A stretch of 64,000 nt of DNA, taken from assembly GCA_023897205.1 (NCBI GenBank), contig JAHWDD010000001.1, forward strand, positions 2,170,001 through 2,234,000. The letters run 5' to 3'. The translations under genes were made by a program, and so were the position numbers. The stretch is from Exophiala sp. HKRS030 (Eukaryota; Ascomycota; Eurotiomycetes; Chaetothyriales; Herpotrichiellaceae). A model generated the notes under the pieces. It made no database searches. It saw nothing but the letters and a program-made list of their open reading frames with translations, and was not told the origin of the DNA. Below, one piece after another: positions 33,251-45,357 of this stretch (the stretch's first letter is position 1; each line of letters begins with the position of its first letter).

Positions 33251-34116
33251 ATGTCCGAGAACGACCAAGACTCGCAACTCGAGGATGCCGAGTACGACCA
33301 CGGCGAAGAAATCCTGTTGGGCGGAGCCCAGAAGCTGGTTGTGGTATGTCGTGTCCTTTTCCCGATCAGTCGTTTCGATTGAAGCTGTTTTGTGGTTCGA
33401 TCTTGCCTGCGAGGCGGTACCCATCATTCACTTCCGGTTCTCGCAATGGGGTTGAAAAAGCCCCTGCCCTTTCTCAATTCCTGCAAAATCCGATAGGGGA
33501 AATAATGAAGCTATGTACGATTGGATCAACAACTAACTTCTCTGCCCTTCGCCTCCCTGCTAGCTACCAGGCGCATCATCACACGCGGCGTCGTTTCAGA
33601 TCGAGAAGGAAGACCACACTCTGGGCAACGCATTGCGGTATTTCGTCAACAAGAAGTAAGCACCAACATTCTCCATTATTCCCAAACTCGCCCCGCTTCA
33701 TACTTGTACAACCACACGGCGTGAATTTCAGCAAAGGCACTGACAAATGTTCTCTTTTTGCCTTTCTTGCAGCCCCGATGTCGAGTTCTGTGGCTATACG
33801 ATCCCGCATCCCTCAGAGACCAAGATGAATATCCGGATACAGACCTGGGGTAAGTGGAAGCAGTAAACCCCCTCTCCCCGAACCAAGAGGACTGTCTTTC
33901 TTTCGTCAAATCGGCAGAACAGCGATAGGGCAATCTGCTCGAATCAATGCGAGTGCTTTGCCAAACCATGTACTGACGCGGAGGTCTACAGAGGACACCA
34001 AGACCACGGCAGCTGATGCACTGAGGAAAGGTCTACTCGATATGATGGAGGCCTGTGATGTGGTCACGGACAAGTTCACCGAAGCACGGGATGCATATAA
34101 CGCTGAGCGATCATGA
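33251..34116 (+). CDS. RPC19: RNA polymerase I and III subunit AC19 (Rpc19/RPAC2)
   Basis: Exons 33251-33343, 33564-33655, 33773-33849 and 33992-34116 splice in phase to 128 residues. The second acceptor (CTGCTAG) was chosen because it restores [17 protein letters not shown]. The core [20 protein letters not shown], then [20 protein letters not shown], is the AC19 alpha-motif that pairs with AC40 to nucleate assembly of Pol I and Pol III. The end, [19 protein letters not shown], is a family-typical helix. The protein is nuclear. The gene is convergent with NDUFA6, with 260 bp between the stops. The frame is intact. Confidence 0.95.
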
Positions 34117-34376
34117 TGTAAATGTTGTATTCATTTGTTCGATCAGTTCTTGGGTCCATCTACCCGCCGAACAACATTGCGATGGCGTCACTTCGGGACA
34201 TTGGGTTTTTATGCTATGTACAAAACGGTGTGATCAGATTCTAGAGTACGGGAAGACTAGAGTTGTCTCAGGTGTATCAATTCCGTCCCTGTGATGTTGC
34301 AGATACGTCAGTGACATGTGCTTGATATATCGGTGGCCTTGAGTTTGTAGGCACTGTGTCTTGCCAGGGGATTCAT

Positions 34377-35062
34377 TCATACCTCAAGGAAACCCGACAC
34401 AAAGTTCTTAGGTAATCGGGCATTCTCGTCCTCTTCGACTCGGAAATATTTCATGATATGTGAATTCTGCTTCCAGAAATTCAGCGTCTCCTGTTCCCTT
34501 GTTAGTTCGGCTCGGTCTTGGGCCCCGCTCTTATCCTGAGAATCCCAACTCAATCCTTCTCTGGAAAATCTCACCTGAAATTCAGCATGACTCTGCGTCA
34601 GAAGGACATCCACCGCCTGAATGTTCTTCACGTATCTGTGCTTCTCGAATTCTTGTCGGACCTTGGTACGAATCTTCGACACCGGCATGTTCAAAGAGTA
34701 CATCGATTGGATCTCAGGGCTCTGTCTCATTCCGAAATTTATTAGCCACTATCATCTTGTCTTCTTCTGCACCGTGACCCATATCCGTGTCTTTTGCACA
34801 AGTAGCTGGGCATTTACGGGTTTTGGTCGGGGTTCTGATTGCGTACCGCTCTGAGCCATTCCCGGTAAGTCTTCAGGGTTCTTCGGCGTGCATCGTTCCA
34901 GTTAATGGCTGTAGTAAACATAGAATTGTGGTCAGTTCAAAGGTCGACGTAGTCATGAGGGTAACATTGGACTTTGAGAAGGCGAGAATCAAGGGTGCTT
35001 GGGCGATGGTGAGACATACAGGATCGCGTCCGCTGCGCAAGAAAGGTAGGATTGATAGTCAT
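34377..35062 (-). CDS. Complex I LYR-family subunit NDUFA6 (B14)
   Basis: Four minus-strand exons, 35020-35062, 34847-34908, 34575-34721 and 34377-34490, give 121 residues with consistent phases. MTINPTFLAQRTRS is followed by RRRTLKTYREWLR (LYR-type motif), SPEIQSMYSLNMPVSKIRTK, FEKHRYVKNIQAVDVLL and YFRVEEDENARLPKNFVSGF, the NDUFA6 signature. The protein belongs to the matrix arm of mitochondrial NADH:ubiquinone oxidoreductase and contacts the mitochondrial acyl carrier protein. The last intron, 34491-34574, is 84 nt, a multiple of three, and has no in-frame stop; an unspliced message would insert 28 residues into a conserved block. Divergent from HIS3. Confidence 0.94.
34491..34574 (-). other. 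Stop-free 84-nt intron (length divisible by three) in NDUFA6
   Basis: Donor GTGAGA, a CTAAC branch point near the 3' end and CAG acceptor are present. Its removal is required to join HAEFQ to ETLNFWKQ, as in family members. Retention would leave the frame open. Confidence 0.8.
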
Positions 35063-35492
35063 GGTTGGGGACTTGTAGCCGCTCACATCAGAGCTTGAGC
35101 GACTTGCCGGATAGCAGGAGGAGGGTGATGTGAGACTCGGTATCGCAGGGCCACTAGTTGAGGTGTTGTTGGATGTTCGGGACTTGTTCGATGCTGTAGG
35201 TGGGTGGAGCTTCGTGAAGTTTCGGCAAACCTGCCCTACCATCGAAGCTATGCAGTCTATTCGCCGCTGAATGTGTGCTTATTGGTGAACAGGGACGCTG
35301 GTTCTTCGTCATAGGCACTAAAGCAATTCTAACTACTGTGGAGCTTACATCTTTTCAAAAAATGCTTCTTGGCCATAGAGGTAATTCATATTACTCCTCC
35401 GACGGTAGACCAACATTATCAAAAGCACCGAGATCCCCGCCGCTCCATACAGTAGAAGAGTCTATAGTTCACTTAATCTACTACACGCCATC
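35063..35492. promoter_or_regulatory. Divergent promoter of NDUFA6 and HIS3
   Basis: A 430-bp gap between divergent starts. I looked for the Gcn4/CpcA word TGA(C/G)TCA, common before HIS3 genes, and did not find it here. Confidence 0.45.
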
Positions 35493-36260
35493 ATGGGATC
35501 AATAGAAAGACAACCAGCTCGGCGCACTCATACTCTTTCGCGAATCACCAACGAGACCAAAGTGCAGGTCTCAATATCATTAGATGGAGGTGCTCTGCCT
35601 GCATTTGAAGCATCCCAACACTTCACCACCCCAATCAGCAAGGAACAGAAGCAGAAGTACCCGGATGTGGCGTTTGCTCTGCCAGAATCTCACCATGCAA
35701 CCCAGATTACCGCCTCCCAGCAAATCTCCATCGGCACGGGGATTGGATTCCTTGATCACATGCTGCACGCACTTTCCAAGCACGCGGGCTGGTCGCTTGC
35801 GGTCCGCGCGGTTGGTGACTTGGTGATCGACGACCATCATACGGCGGAAGACGTATTCCTGGCTGTCGGTTCGGCGTTCAATGCTGCTCTTGGCAAGAGG
35901 CAGGGAATCGTGAGATTCGGACGAGGGGATGCGCCGCTCGACGAGGCCTTGTCATGGGCGGTGATCGATCTGTCGAACCGGCCGTACAGCGTAATTGACT
36001 TCGGCTTCACCAGAGAGAAGATTGGTGACCTGAGCACTGAGATGCTGACGCACGGATTGGAGAGTTTTGCACAGGCAGCTAGTGTCACGTTGCATGTCAA
36101 GACCGTCTATGGCCATAACAATCATCATAGAGCTGAGTCTGCTTTCAAGGCCCTGGCTGTGGCAATCAGGCAATCTTGCGAGAGGAGGGCTGAGGGTACT
36201 GTAGGGAGTGGCGATGTTACCAGTACGAAGGGAGTTTTGGGCTCTAGTGTCAATAATTAA
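35493..36260 (+). CDS. HIS3: Imidazoleglycerol-phosphate dehydratase
   Basis: A single exon of 255 residues. [18 protein letters not shown] starts the fold. The metal-binding histidine motifs are [36 protein letters not shown] and [18 protein letters not shown], with [18 protein letters not shown] between them; STKGVL closes the protein. The enzyme removes water from imidazoleglycerol phosphate, step 6 of histidine synthesis, using two Mn ions per site. Compared with yeast it carries a longer variable segment after residue 30 ([20 protein letters not shown]), as several filamentous fungi do. The gene is convergent with the CENP-A gene. Confidence 0.98.
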   Translation: MGSIERQPARRTHTLSRITNETKVQVSISLDGGALPAFEASQHFTTPISKEQKQKYPDVAFALPESHHATQITASQQISIGTGIGFLDHMLHALSKHAGWSLAVRAVGDLVIDDHHTAEDVFLAVGSAFNAALGKRQGIVRFGRGDAPLDEALSWAVIDLSNRPYSVIDFGFTREKIGDLSTEMLTHGLESFAQAASVTLHVKTVYGHNNHHRAESAFKALAVAIRQSCERRAEGTVGSGDVTSTKGVLGSSVNN

Positions 36261-36627
36261 AATGTATAATGCGGATTGCCGACATGTCAATCCTTTGATT
36301 CTTGATCTCGATCAATCTTTCAATGTCTTTAGTTCTGATGTGAAAACCCCTGAGAATTCGGTTGGAATTTGATCCAATCCCTCTGTTTGAGCCGAGTTGA
36401 AACCGAAGGACAATGATACTGAGGCTCAACTATCATGTAATATCCAGTCATGGCTTTTGACCATTCACGTGAGTAACCGCACATAATGTTGATAAGCCCG
36501 CAAAGCCGTAGCCACAGGCAAACAAAACTCCACCGTCCTTCATTTTCATACAATGCACCGCAAAAATCGCTAATAACTAACATGTCCAAATTCAACAAGC
36601 ATAATGCGCAATGAGGAGGACCCTCTA
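36261..36627. other. Shared 3' region HIS3/CENP-A
   Basis: 367 bp between converging stops. No gene is supported. Confidence 0.6.
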
Positions 36628-37162
36628 CTACCCCAAGCCTCCCCAGGCGCCCCTCAGCCGCCTGGCTAACTGAATGTCCTTTTGTTGAATAGTGACACGT
36701 TTCCCATGAATGGCGCAGAGGTTTGTGTCTTCGAACAGATGGACGAGGAATGCCTCTGAGGCTTCTTGCAAGGCTTGAATAGCCTGACTCTGCCATCTCA
36801 AGTCACTGCTGACCCTGAGAGGGAGGAGATCTAATGCGATCTCCCGCACAAGCCGAGCAAAGGGAAGTTTGAGGAGTAAAAGGTCTGTAGATTGTTGATA
36901 ACGCCGAATTTCTCGTAGTGCAACTGTCCCCGGTTTGTAGCGTCGGCGGGTGGGCGTGCGGGCGGGGATGGGGTCACCGGCTGGTAATGATGGTCAGTTG
37001 CTTGAAGAATTGCAATATGGGTTGAATGAACATACGTTGTGGTCTGGGTAATCTCTTCCCTCCTGTCCTCTGTCTCGGTGAAGCATGTAATCTGGTCGCT
37101 TGTCCACGGCCCTTCGTGGGAGTGCCAATTGATCGGCGCATTATGTTTTTCGTCTGCGCCAT
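36628..37162 (-). CDS. Centromeric histone H3 variant (CENP-A/CenH3)
   Basis: Two exons, 37036-37162 and 36628-36980, flank a 55-nt intron and encode 159 residues. The histone fold starts at [18 protein letters not shown] and ends [20 protein letters not shown]. Three points separate it from canonical H3: the loop-1 region is longer ([17 protein letters not shown], with Trp where H3 has Phe), the tail lacks the H3 ARTKQTARKS block, and the C-terminus is RGAWGGLG, the ending of fungal CenH3. The tail (residues 1-60) is basic, with [12 protein letters not shown] and [13 protein letters not shown] marks centromeric nucleosomes and directs kinetochore assembly. Divergent from the Derlin gene. Confidence 0.95.
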
Positions 37163-38091
37163 GTCGAAGGGTATAAGTCGGCAGCTACCGTCGGTCGATC
37201 ATTCGAAAGGATTGTAGTTCCTCCGCTGGAGTTTGGTTGAAGAATTGAACTTCTTTCGCCTGATCGAATGAAAAGTGGGGGTTGGTACCGCGGTGGTTGG
37301 GATATTTAAGTCTAGCAGAGTTGCGTGGAATGGTCAACTGTTCTTGACGGCTTGTGACAGGATTGACATCGCATACAAAGTCGTCGCAGATTCAGGGTCG
37401 GTACAGAGAACGGAAAGTGTGTTGAGAGTAAAGAGAGTCGAGTTCGTGATGATGAAAGCGCGTCGTTGTCAGTTCGTGCTTGGAATCCGCGGCGCGTCGA
37501 AGAATAAGTTCAAAGTGTGGCTGTTCTGATGTGGCTGAAGTGGCAGGTGGACATTCCAGACAACCAAATGAGCCTCCAAGGAGTGGGAGGGCACGTGCTG
37601 CGGCAGGGTGAGGCTCTGGGCACAAAATACGTGACATGATGCCCCTCAACCTTTGGCCCGTAGGCACCCGACAGCCCCCCAACCCTGGCTACAATCAACT
37701 GCTCATTGGGCGTGGTTGCCGCCTAACCTTACAGCCTATGGTACCTGCAGGATACGAGCGACATGACAAACGTTCCTTCCTGCGAATCTGGTACAGTGGT
37801 ACTTGCTGTCCATTATTATTCTCGCCACTGACCTGTCACTGTCCTCTGGGTATTTGGGATAACCTCGCTTCCCAAAGGCCACCTTTGACAACGCTGCATA
37901 TTCGATCCTGTCAGTGCTGATCCTCATTTCAAAACCTCTTACCATCTCCAGGGACCTGAATTCCCACGATGATACTCGAGATCTCCATCCTCCCACCTTA
38001 GCAAGATCCGTCGACTTGTTCGTCTAGTCCTAATATCCTCCTCTCCCCGATCCTTCTCGCAACACTACCTTTGTATCGCAAACCCTTCATC
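37163..38091. promoter_or_regulatory. Divergent promoter region CENP-A/Derlin
   Basis: 929 bp between divergent starts, containing CACGTG near 37592 and C/T-rich leader sequence before the Derlin start. No gene is supported. Confidence 0.45.
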
Positions 38092-38912
38092 ATGGCTGCA
38101 TTACTCGGAGGAGGAGGAGGAGGAGTTGACGATGGGTTGGGTCAAATCGGACAGTTCCCTTTGGAACAGTGGTTTTTCGAGATGCCACCTTGCACGAGGT
38201 ATTGGACCACTGCCACGGTCATCACATCTATCCTTCTTCAGTGCAAAGTCATCACTCCGTTTCAACTATTTTATTCCTTTCGATCAGTGTATTACAAGTC
38301 TCAGGTAAATCGCTATTATACCCATGTCGGTACAACGCCCTTACTAATGCTACGCAGTATTGGCGATTGATAACAACCTTCGTCTACTTTGGCCCTCCTT
38401 CGATGGATCTGGCCTTTCATGTCTTCTTCCTTCAGCGATACTCTAGACTACTAGAACAAGGATCTGGCCCTTCACCCGCCGTCTTCTCATGGCTGTTGCT
38501 TTATGCCTGCACTTCGCTCATCGCCCTCAGTTCTCTCACCACATCTGTACCATTTCTTGGCTCCTCACTCTCGAGCACTCTGGTCTACATCTGGTCACGC
38601 CGGAACCCAGATACTCGCCTCAGCTTTCTTGGCGTTCTCGTCTTTACTGCACCATATCTTCCCTGGGTGCTCATGGCTTTCAACATGTTCATGCATGGTT
38701 CCGTTCCAAAGGACGAGATATTAGGCGTTGTTGTTGGACACACCTACTATTACTTTGCTGATGTATGGCCCGGCTTGTATGAGGGACAGCGGCCAATGGA
38801 CCCTCCGGAGTGGTGGGTACGGCTATTCGAAGGCAGAAGACCAGAAACTGCTGCACAAAACATTCACGGCGACATGGCCGTTGCCGCTGCTAGACCACCT
38901 GAAGTACGTTAA
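38092..38912 (+). CDS. Derlin (Der1/Dfm1-type ERAD membrane protein)
   Basis: Exons 38092-38304 and 38358-38912 encode 255 residues. After a glycine-rich start (six Gly in a row) come PLEQWFFEMPPCTRYWTTAT and the first membrane helix, the conserved YWRLITTFVYFG (derlin WR motif), AFHVFFLQRYSRLLEQ, further helices around residues 115-185, and GHTYYYFADVWPGLYEGQRP. This is the rhomboid-like derlin fold; the protease serine and histidine of rhomboids are not expected. Derlins help retrotranslocate misfolded proteins from the ER to the proteasome. The cytosolic C-terminus is short; I see no SHP box for Cdc48. Der1 versus Dfm1 orthology is not decided. Confidence 0.94.
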
Positions 38913-41900
38913 ATCGGATGATACCATCTAGCTTGCAATCAATGATGTCAGGGAAATGCTGGTCCCTGGCGTCTATCACAAGTTCCAAGATGCTCAATCG
39001 AATTCAATACGAGCTACGGTCCATCGTCGGCTGATTGTTGCCATCGCGAACGTGCCCTGTGACCACGTTCAGCCTGTCTCACGATACGGGCATTTGCTAT
39101 AAGCACTCTTGTCTACTGCTCATGCCAACTCCCATCTCCGACACTGTCGAAACAGTCTTCCGTATTGTCCCAGACGCTCTGATTGCTAGCACTTGCGGCA
39201 GCTTCATAACCACCCTTCCATGCTTCCCAGCACCATATCCGAGCCCTCACACCTGGTAGCCATGTGACCAATACGTGATTGGCTCTACTCTCCTTAACAA
39301 TAAATCCCTCAAGATCAGATCAGACAGCTCAGGATCAGCATTGGAGGCTCTTAAATCAGACCAATAAAAAATTCATCCTGCAGAAGTCTTTCATTGGCTA
39401 CCAAAAATATATGACTGACTAGGAACTTGCTCCTGCCTAAAACCCTATCAGAGAGCCATACGCGAGTGCGCGAAAGGGGTCGTTCAACAGGTCAGCAACG
39501 AGGAATGCTGGGTCGTGCAAATGCTCATGCCCTTGAAGGCAGACGGTGGGCCAGCAACTACGAGTAAGACAGCAAGAGGTGGATGGACGGGATTTGTCAT
39601 CGGTTGAACGACCAGCACTGAGAGTCAAGACATGTCGTCAAACGCCATCCAATTGAGTTGCGGGCCCTGTGGTGGTAAATGGACGAGGAGACTGGAGCAC
39701 AACTCGAACTCCACTATGAGTCTAGCAGGTGTTGTTTTTCTCTCTCGACACAGACCCACATCTGCATAACAAAGCCTCACTACATGTTTTGACTTTGAAC
39801 CTTTCTTTGCAACACTCTTCGCTCATCGCCATATCGCTTGTGGGTTTCAGCATGGGAAAACAATTCTGCTCAAGGCAAGAAACAATCACTTGCCTCCCTT
39901 GAGATGCGGAGCATCACTAGTTTTCAGGGACGTTCGCAGGACAGGAATTCGGCGCAGCAGAATATCTTGCTGTGTCATACTCAAGTCGATTCCTCTCGAA
40001 CCACTCCATATCAAACCTTAAAACGACACAGATCAGCCCATCGTCCAAACAATTGACTATATCGTCCAACCACTTTTTACCTTGTGCTCCATTCCACTTC
40101 ATCATACTTTGCACTGCCTTGCGCTCACAAGATCTTCATAGAAACTTTGATTTCAGGGTGGATTCTTCTTTCGCTGGCGGGTTGATCTGAAGGCTTCTGA
40201 AGGTCCATAAGTATCCCCTCCTCCCCTCGCTTCTTCATTTTCGATTTCTTCTTCCTTTGTTATCCAAGCCCCTTACCTCCCTTGCCCCTCTCCCCTTCTG
40301 CTCAACCCTACCTCCTGTCCTTCACTTGTTCCCTACCCATGTCATCTCATCTCTTCCTCATCACATCCTCACTTCATTACCTGCACAGTACTCTCCATCT
40401 GCCCTTCTTCCCCTCACTCTCCCACCTTTTCCTATATGTGGTCTCTGGTGTTTCCTGACAGTGGGCTCCTCTGCGCCATGAGACCTTAGTGTCTCATGCA
40501 CATGAGCTCGGTGCCAGGAGCACAAGCCAGAGGCCACATGGACAAAGTGTGAGAGAGTGAGGGGTGTATGGACAGATGGAGTCTGGTGTGCAGGTGATGG
40601 AGTGAGGATGTGAACGAGATGGCAAGGGCAAGAGAACAAGTCGAGGTTGAGCAGAAAGGTGGCAAGGGAGGAAGTGGTTGGTATCTTCTTCCAGCCTGGC
40701 CAACAACCCCCAGTTGGCCCTGGGACTCTCTGGATCTGCACTCTTCCCATCCATCCCGTGCCTCATGCCAGCCCCTCCCCATTGGCATGAGGCAACTCCT
40801 TGGACCCGGACTCCCTCTCCCACCGTCCCCAAGTGTCAATATTCGACTTTGGCATCAGGGACACTCCCCCTGGACCTGGACCTGGACCCGAACTCGCACC
40901 ACCCAACCCTCCCTTGCCAATCCTCGACTTTGGCAAGGGGTCAGGAGGGCCTTTACACACCAAAGCCCAAGCCCTCCTGGCGGCATGCTACGTTCCTCAC
41001 CTTCTCGTGGTGCATGCTGTGAGTAGGAGTTGCAACCCTGTTGCAGCTCTGAAACCAAGAAGGAACACAACCCATCCATTTCCCAAGTATACAATATATC
41101 TTTATCCCTCATAATTGTCCACCCTCGTTGTCCATCCTCGTTGTCCATCCTCGCCATCCGTTATTCTATCTATCCATGTCGTATCTCCGCGTCGTGTATC
41201 CCGTCGTCGATTCCATCTTACGTCCTCGTCGTCCATTCCCGTTGTGCTCTTTGTTTTCTGAATGCTCTGAATGTAGTCTCGCCCACTGTTGTAAGGTAGC
41301 CACCATTTGACCGAAACCGCCCATCGTCCCTTACTCCAACGTCCTCGCACGCCTCTAATTCCCCCAGTTGTCTCCGTAGTCGCTTCACTCCGTCCCACCC
41401 AATTCCCTTCAGTAGCATGCTGACCTCCTTGTTCCCGACTACCTCCAACCCACATCCTGAATTCTATACCCTCCTCATGTCCTTCGGCCTACGTGACTTC
41501 TATCTTTTCGTCATAACTTCCCCAGTGCCTGACCATTCCCCAGACTTAAGTGAATCCAAAGCCACCCATCTAAAGTCTAGTCCAGCATGCAAATCGCCTC
41601 CGCGCCGGGCACCCTTGGCACGCATCGCCTCCTTCCCAATCCATAGTCACAGGCCCACCCAACGTTCAACGAATATGAAAGAAGAATCAGTCGGACCTTG
41701 GTGTGCAAGGCCTCTGCCGCTCCCCCCGGGACGCTTGCCAGTACTGTCCCTTTGCTAGGCGTCGGAGCCTAAATGCTGTCCCGAGCTACTGGCATTGGGA
41801 GGATTGACCGAGCTCGTTTGTTGGCACCTGCCGCCAATTTCGTCTCATTGTCCTAAAGATTCCGACGCCTCCATTGTCGATATATCAGTGCTCGACCTCC

Positions 41901-42423
41901 GTATCTTGCGGATGGGTCCCAGCTACGTCGCAACACGGTAAGTGGCCTGCTGGGTGAGGGCAGAAGAATTGGAAGTCTCCTGTGCCGAATGCGCACATAC
42001 ATAATGACATGCTTGACAATCTATGCGACGGGTGGCCATCCACCCACAAGATTCACGCTGAAGTCTTATTTATTATACAGCCACGTCTTGTGAATCTTTA
42101 ACATGGCGGCGAACTTCTCAAGCAAAGTATCATGAGCATGTCGGGAAAAGCTAAGCCCTGGATCTAAGGGGGCAAACCTGGAGAAGACATACAGTGATAT
42201 TTTGCGGCGTTGATGAAATTGCATTGACGTTTGCATTGACTCTAGGCAGTATTTTGACGTTCTATGTCATCTGCATAGAGAGCAGATCCTGTGGAAACTC
42301 TAGAGGGGCAGAAATGGGACGAGCAAAGAGACTATCAGATGGACCTCAATTCATCACAGGTCATTTCTCATTTCCATGATTCCTTATCATTTCAAGTCAC
42401 ATAGTGTCTATTGCGAGCTTGGT
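38913..42423. other. Gene-free region with low-complexity patches
   Basis: 3.5 kb without a supported gene. 40200-40480 is a C/T-rich tract. 40500-41020 is open in several frames on both strands because of biased composition (CCTGGACCTGG, TCGACTTTGGCA repeated), not because of coding. 41115-41153 is a clear tandem repeat. I considered the ORFs of 113-138 codons here and do not call them. Confidence 0.55.
41115..41153. repeat. 13-bp tandem repeat, three copies
   Basis: TTGTCCACCCTCG followed by two exact copies of TTGTCCATCCTCG, then degenerate CGTC/CCATCC-rich sequence to about 41240. Confidence 0.85.
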
Positions 42424-43973
42424 CTACTTGAAGACCTTTCCATCAGCCCACTCGTACTTCTTGCCGCCAACCTCGATGGGCTTGTCCCAAGACCATTGGT
42501 CATTCACGAACTCCTTGTCCTCAGCCTTGGTGGGGTCGAGCTTGGTGAATTCGTAACTCTCCCAATCTGGAGCGACGTCGAATGCGGGCAGAGCCTCGTC
42601 ACCACGAACCAAGAATGCACCTTGGATAACGGAATCGTTGGCAACGCCATATACCGAAGCAGCTCCGAAGATATACTTGCGAGATGCCTCGAGGCGGGCG
42701 AAGAAACCACCTGCGTCATGTTAAACAGAAGTCTAGTCATAAAATAGTAATGCAGAACTCACCAATGAGATTTGATGTCATGAAGACTTGAGTCAGTTCA
42801 TCATTGTACTTGTAGTCGACCTTCCACAAGGAATATTCCTCGGGCTTATAGTGCTCCCAGAACCATGGTAGAGCAACCTCACGGGTGTCCTCGTTCGAGT
42901 ACTTTCGTTTCCAGTCATCGAGGATGAGAGTAGGTTTGGGCAGAGATTCGAGGGATGCTTAGCCTTGACCTCTGGTTTGGGCTCGTCGTCTTCCTCCTCA
43001 ACAGCAGGCTTCTTCTCAGCTTTGGGGGCAGCTGGGGCAGGTGCTTTGGCGGGCTTAGCTTCCTTCTTTGGAGGGGTGTACTTGATGGCCTCTTCGACCA
43101 AGATCGGGCTCTCAATAATAGCCTTCCAGATTGGCTGGTTCACAATGGTCTCGTACCAGCGGGTAGTGTTAGGGTGCTCGTCACGCCAGGCTTTGTCAAG
43201 AACAAATTGAAATCCGCGAGCGATCTGAGATGCAGTAAAGAGATCTGCAAGAGTCAAGCGCTCTCCAACGAGGAAAGTGTTGACAAGGAAATGTTGCTCA
43301 TACACATTGAGAACCGCCTGGGAGGCAGCCTTGCCGTCATCCACATTCTTCTTGTTGTAAGGAGCCTTGCCATTGAGCGGGCTGAACCAAGAACCAAGTG
43401 AGGGCAGCAGTTCTGAGTTGGAGAAGGACAGCCAGCGAACGATGGTGGCATAGTCTTGTTTGGTCTTTCCCAAAAGAGTTGTCTTTTCGTTCTGGGATGT
43501 GACTGAGCAAAAGAGTCAGTAGGAGTCTTCAAAACACCAATACGCCGCAATAGAATTGACGATTTTGTAAAAGGCTCAGAATTTGACATGGTCAACAACG
43601 TTGTTCTGACAGGGATAACTGTTTTGATAATATGACTCATCTTTGAAATTGGGGAGTGGATGTTTGTTATCGAAGTGGGGGAACGTACAGTAGATGGCAA
43701 TTGCGATAGCCTCAGTCAAGATGAAGCCGTTGGAGCCAACAAAGGTTGGGACACGGCCTAGAGGGTTGAGTTTGAGGTAGTCGGCGGTGACATTGGGTGG
43801 ACGAGTCTCAACGAGCTCGACGTCGAGATTGTTCTCCTTTGCGATGACTAGGAGGGCAGTCGAGCGAGCATTTTCCTATGTAGTCGGTCAATAGAATGCA
43901 CAGAGAAAAGCCATCTGCACAGCTACAAGGTGCATAGACTTACGCGAAACCCGTAGAGCTTTCCGAACGACAT
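42424..43973 (-). CDS. Translation elongation factor eEF1B gamma, single-base frameshift
   Basis: Four exons on the minus strand: 43944-43973, 43689-43875, 42763-43502 and 42424-42710. [10 protein letters not shown], then [20 protein letters not shown] and [20 protein letters not shown], form a GST-like domain (residues 1-205). An Ala/Pro/Lys/Glu linker follows, then the conserved eEF1G C-terminal domain ([41 protein letters not shown] at the end). It is a structural subunit of the exchange complex that reloads eEF1A with GTP. Exon 3 changes frame after KAKHP: plus-strand GGG at 42952-42954 needs one more base to continue as [14 protein letters not shown]. The 740-nt exon is one base short of the length its flanking intron phases demand. 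Corrected length 414 residues. Confidence 0.94.
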
Positions 43974-44321
43974 ATTGACCCAATGTTAAAATTGATTTGT
44001 AGCCAAATGAAGAGGAAGATGAGTCGTGGGATGCGTCAAAAGTCTGAAGTGGGAGGAATTAAAATTTTGGAGACGGACCAAGTGCAGGAGGAGGAATCTG
44101 CATGAGGCAAGAGCCACCTACTGTGGTGCAAGTATGCAACAGGAAGGTGCAGCGGGCATCACGAGTCTTGGCATTTCCGTGTCTGCGCAGTTCTTGATGG
44201 AACAGCTTTAAACATCTCCAACGCAGCCCGATCATTCTCAGTCCATGCACCTCACATTACTGGGAAGGGCACAAGTCGTCCTCTGACGCTACCTCTCCCT
44301 CTCGTCCTTGCTCTCTGCGCT
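43974..44321. promoter_or_regulatory. Divergent promoter of eEF1B-gamma and uS9m
   Basis: 348 bp between divergent starts of two translation genes, one cytosolic and one mitochondrial. No named element is recognised. Confidence 0.45.
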
Positions 44322-45357
44322 ATGGCAAGGCCTTCTGTACAGGGCATCTCTTCTGCTGTGGCTTGGACGTGTCGACAGTGTCGACAGAATAAACCACGAA
44401 CCACGATACCTCTGAGGACGAGTGCTTCACGATGGCTGTCGAAGTCAACGCCATTGTCCAGCTTTTCCACTTCTACCAAGCGCTCAGCAGATGTCGAGCC
44501 CCAGATCGAAATCCGTGCAGCTCCAGAGATTGATTTCGACAATGACAAGCAAAAACCCAACATCAAAACTGGTCCACCCGCCCGAATCATACCATCTTCA
44601 CCGTCCTACTTCACTGGCTCACCGGCTCTCAACGACAACACTTTGCTTCTACAATCCTTGGTCGACAAGTACAGTCACATACCTACCGTCTTGCCTGAAC
44701 AAGCTCCACGCGCATATTGGATGACTCTGAAGCAGTACCGTTCTTCTGTCGGGGAGAGAGTATCTGCGTCAAAGTATGCTAAGCTAGTGCGACTTCTCAA
44801 TCAATTAAACAAGATTCACCAAGATTTCCTGCCAGAAGATGTCAAGACAGCTTTGCAGAACTTCACACGTCCAGGGGCGGACAAAATCACCCAGGCCAAA
44901 CCTGGCAAGATTGATCAATGGGGCCGTTCCTTAGGAGTCGGGCGGAGGAAAGAATCTACCGCCAGAGCCTGGCTGGTGGAAGGCACTGGAGATGTTTTGG
45001 TCAATGGTCGCAGTATTGCCCTGGCATTTCCTCGTCTTCATGACCGAGAAAGTGCCCTATGGGCATTAAGCTGCACTGAGCGCATCGACAAATACAATGT
45101 CTTTGCTTTAATTTCAGGAGGCGGCCTTACCGGTCAGGCAGAGTCTATGACACTGGCTGTAGCCAAAGCATTGTTGGTGCACGAACCGGCTCTCAAGCCT
45201 GCTCTAAGACGTGGTAAGTCAGATTTGTCTCTAGCACGCTAGTCATCAATTAATTCTCAATACAGCTGGCTGTGTCACTTCGGATGCAAGACGTGTTGAA
45301 CGAAAGAAGCCTGGACGACTGAAGGCGCGCAAGATGCCTACCTGGGTCAAACGTTGA
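44322..45357 (+). CDS. Mitochondrial small-subunit ribosomal protein uS9m
   Basis: Exons 44322-45213 and 45266-45357 encode 327 residues. The first 50 residues are rich in Arg, Ser and Thr with no acidic residue ([20 protein letters not shown]), a mitochondrial targeting sequence. The S9 domain begins near [20 protein letters not shown] and includes [33 protein letters not shown] and, across the intron, [20 protein letters not shown]; the end [11 protein letters not shown] is the conserved S9 tail reaching the P site. The long middle part (residues 55-200) is the mitochondria-specific extension of fungal uS9m. The frame is intact. Confidence 0.95.

Noticed and set aside
40361..41157. Overlapping ORFs of 100-138 codons on both strands
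   Set aside because: Open only because of biased, repetitive composition; translations are low-complexity in every frame.
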